Shown here: piece after piece, positions 33,011 through 33,210 of the stretch
Numbering within the stretch: position 1 is the stretch's first letter
Layout of the letters: each line of letters starts with the position of its first letter
Source: a virus
Direction: 5' to 3' (one strand)
IMG/VR virus record: IMGVR_UViG_3300007538_000097
Location: 1 to 33,210 of that record
DNA length: 33,210 nucleotides
Position numbers and translations under genes: made by a program
The notes under the pieces: generated by a model
What the model was told of the DNA's origin: nothing
Database searches by the model: none
The model's input: the letters and a program-made list of their open reading frames with translations, nothing else

Positions 33011-33041
33011 ATCGACTTTCGCATTATATATCAAGGTCGAT
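33011..33041 (-). promoter_or_regulatory. Inverted repeat around a -10-like box
   Basis: ATCGACTTT (33011-33019) and AAGGTCGAT (33033-33041) form an inverted repeat matching at eight of nine positions. The 13-base spacer contains TATAAT on the minus strand (33028-33023). GTGACA lies upstream but at 14 bases, too close for a standard -35. The geometry suits an operator over a promoter reading into the 71-residue gene, or a hairpin if transcribed from further up. Confidence 0.35.
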
Positions 33042-33083
33042 CTGTCACCTCTGTAGGTTAGGGTAGTTAGAGGTTTTTATATA

Positions 33084-33117
33084 CGGGGGCAACGCCACGT
33101 TTATTATAATAACCCCG
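33084..33117. other. GC-clamped, branched foldable element in non-coding DNA
   Basis: A CGGGG/CCCCG stem (33084-33088 with 33113-33117) encloses two smaller symmetric units: AACG-CCA-CGTT (33091-33101) and the 12-base palindrome TTATTATAATAA (33101-33112, sharing one base). It is GC-rich at the clamp in an otherwise AT-rich gap. No U-tract follows on either strand, so a simple terminator is unlikely. The rest of 32973-33210 has no reading frame I can support. Confidence 0.35.
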
Positions 33118-33210
33118 CAATAATAATACTGTCTATAACGAATAACAAACCAATCGTAATTACTGGTTTATACTAATATCATACCACATTTAATTGCTGA
33201 TGTAAAGAAT

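Noticed and set aside
33006-33056. Short plus-strand frame starting ATGAAATCGACT in the right-hand gap
   Set aside because: It has only 16 codons and no ribosome binding site, and lies on the strand opposite to all genes here.
33084-33117. Rho-independent terminator at the GC-clamped stem
   Set aside because: Neither strand has a T-tract after the stem, and the interior is long and branched rather than a compact loop.

Overview
The window is a late, virion-morphogenesis segment of a T4-like myovirus, most probably a cyanomyovirus infecting marine Synechococcus or Prochlorococcus. Evidence: neck and baseplate genes in T4 order (gp25, gp6, a giant gp7-position protein, gp8, a giant DUF4815 protein, small proteins, gp13, gp14, gp15, gp16), cyanophage-type sequences for each, AT-rich DNA, and tight packing on one strand. 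All 18 genes I call lie on the minus strand, so transcription runs from the right end of the window to the left. These assignments come from recognising sequence motifs and gene order; no database search was run.

Right end (about 33210 to 30900): a roughly 240-base non-coding stretch with a -10-like box inside an inverted repeat and a GC-clamped foldable element. It is followed by a 71-residue protein, a near-consensus sigma70 promoter, a GT-A-type glycosyltransferase-like protein, a tiny basic protein, and two unassigned proteins of 224 and 66 residues. Next, gp25 (GTG start) and gp6 begin the baseplate wedge block. It continues with a 4048-residue protein containing a YHYH domain and many internal repeats, gp8, and a 2511-residue DUF4815 protein. 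Three small proteins then precede the neck and packaging genes gp13, gp14, gp15 and gp16 (small terminase).

After gp16, where T4 would have gp17, comes a 625-residue coiled-coil fibre protein. A 51-residue Cys-containing protein and a Cys-rich protein that runs off the left edge follow it. The last three genes are joined by ATGA stop/start overlaps, as is gp15-gp16.

The most striking property is module sharing. A Gly-rich GxGYxxxP beta-repeat, a 'GE..I..V.GN.LTV.RG' module, an 'HDG...EYG' fibre domain and 'GE.V.G.TSG' units recur across the fibre, gp14, gp15, gp8 and the two giants. gp14 and gp15 appear to have grown by insertion of such units. A motif resembling the T4 late promoter (TATAAATA), of the form N(A/T)AAATA, appears in the gaps before the fibre gene, gp15, gp13, gp8, gp25 and the 224-residue gene. 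No tRNA, CRISPR array, insertion sequence or integrase was seen.
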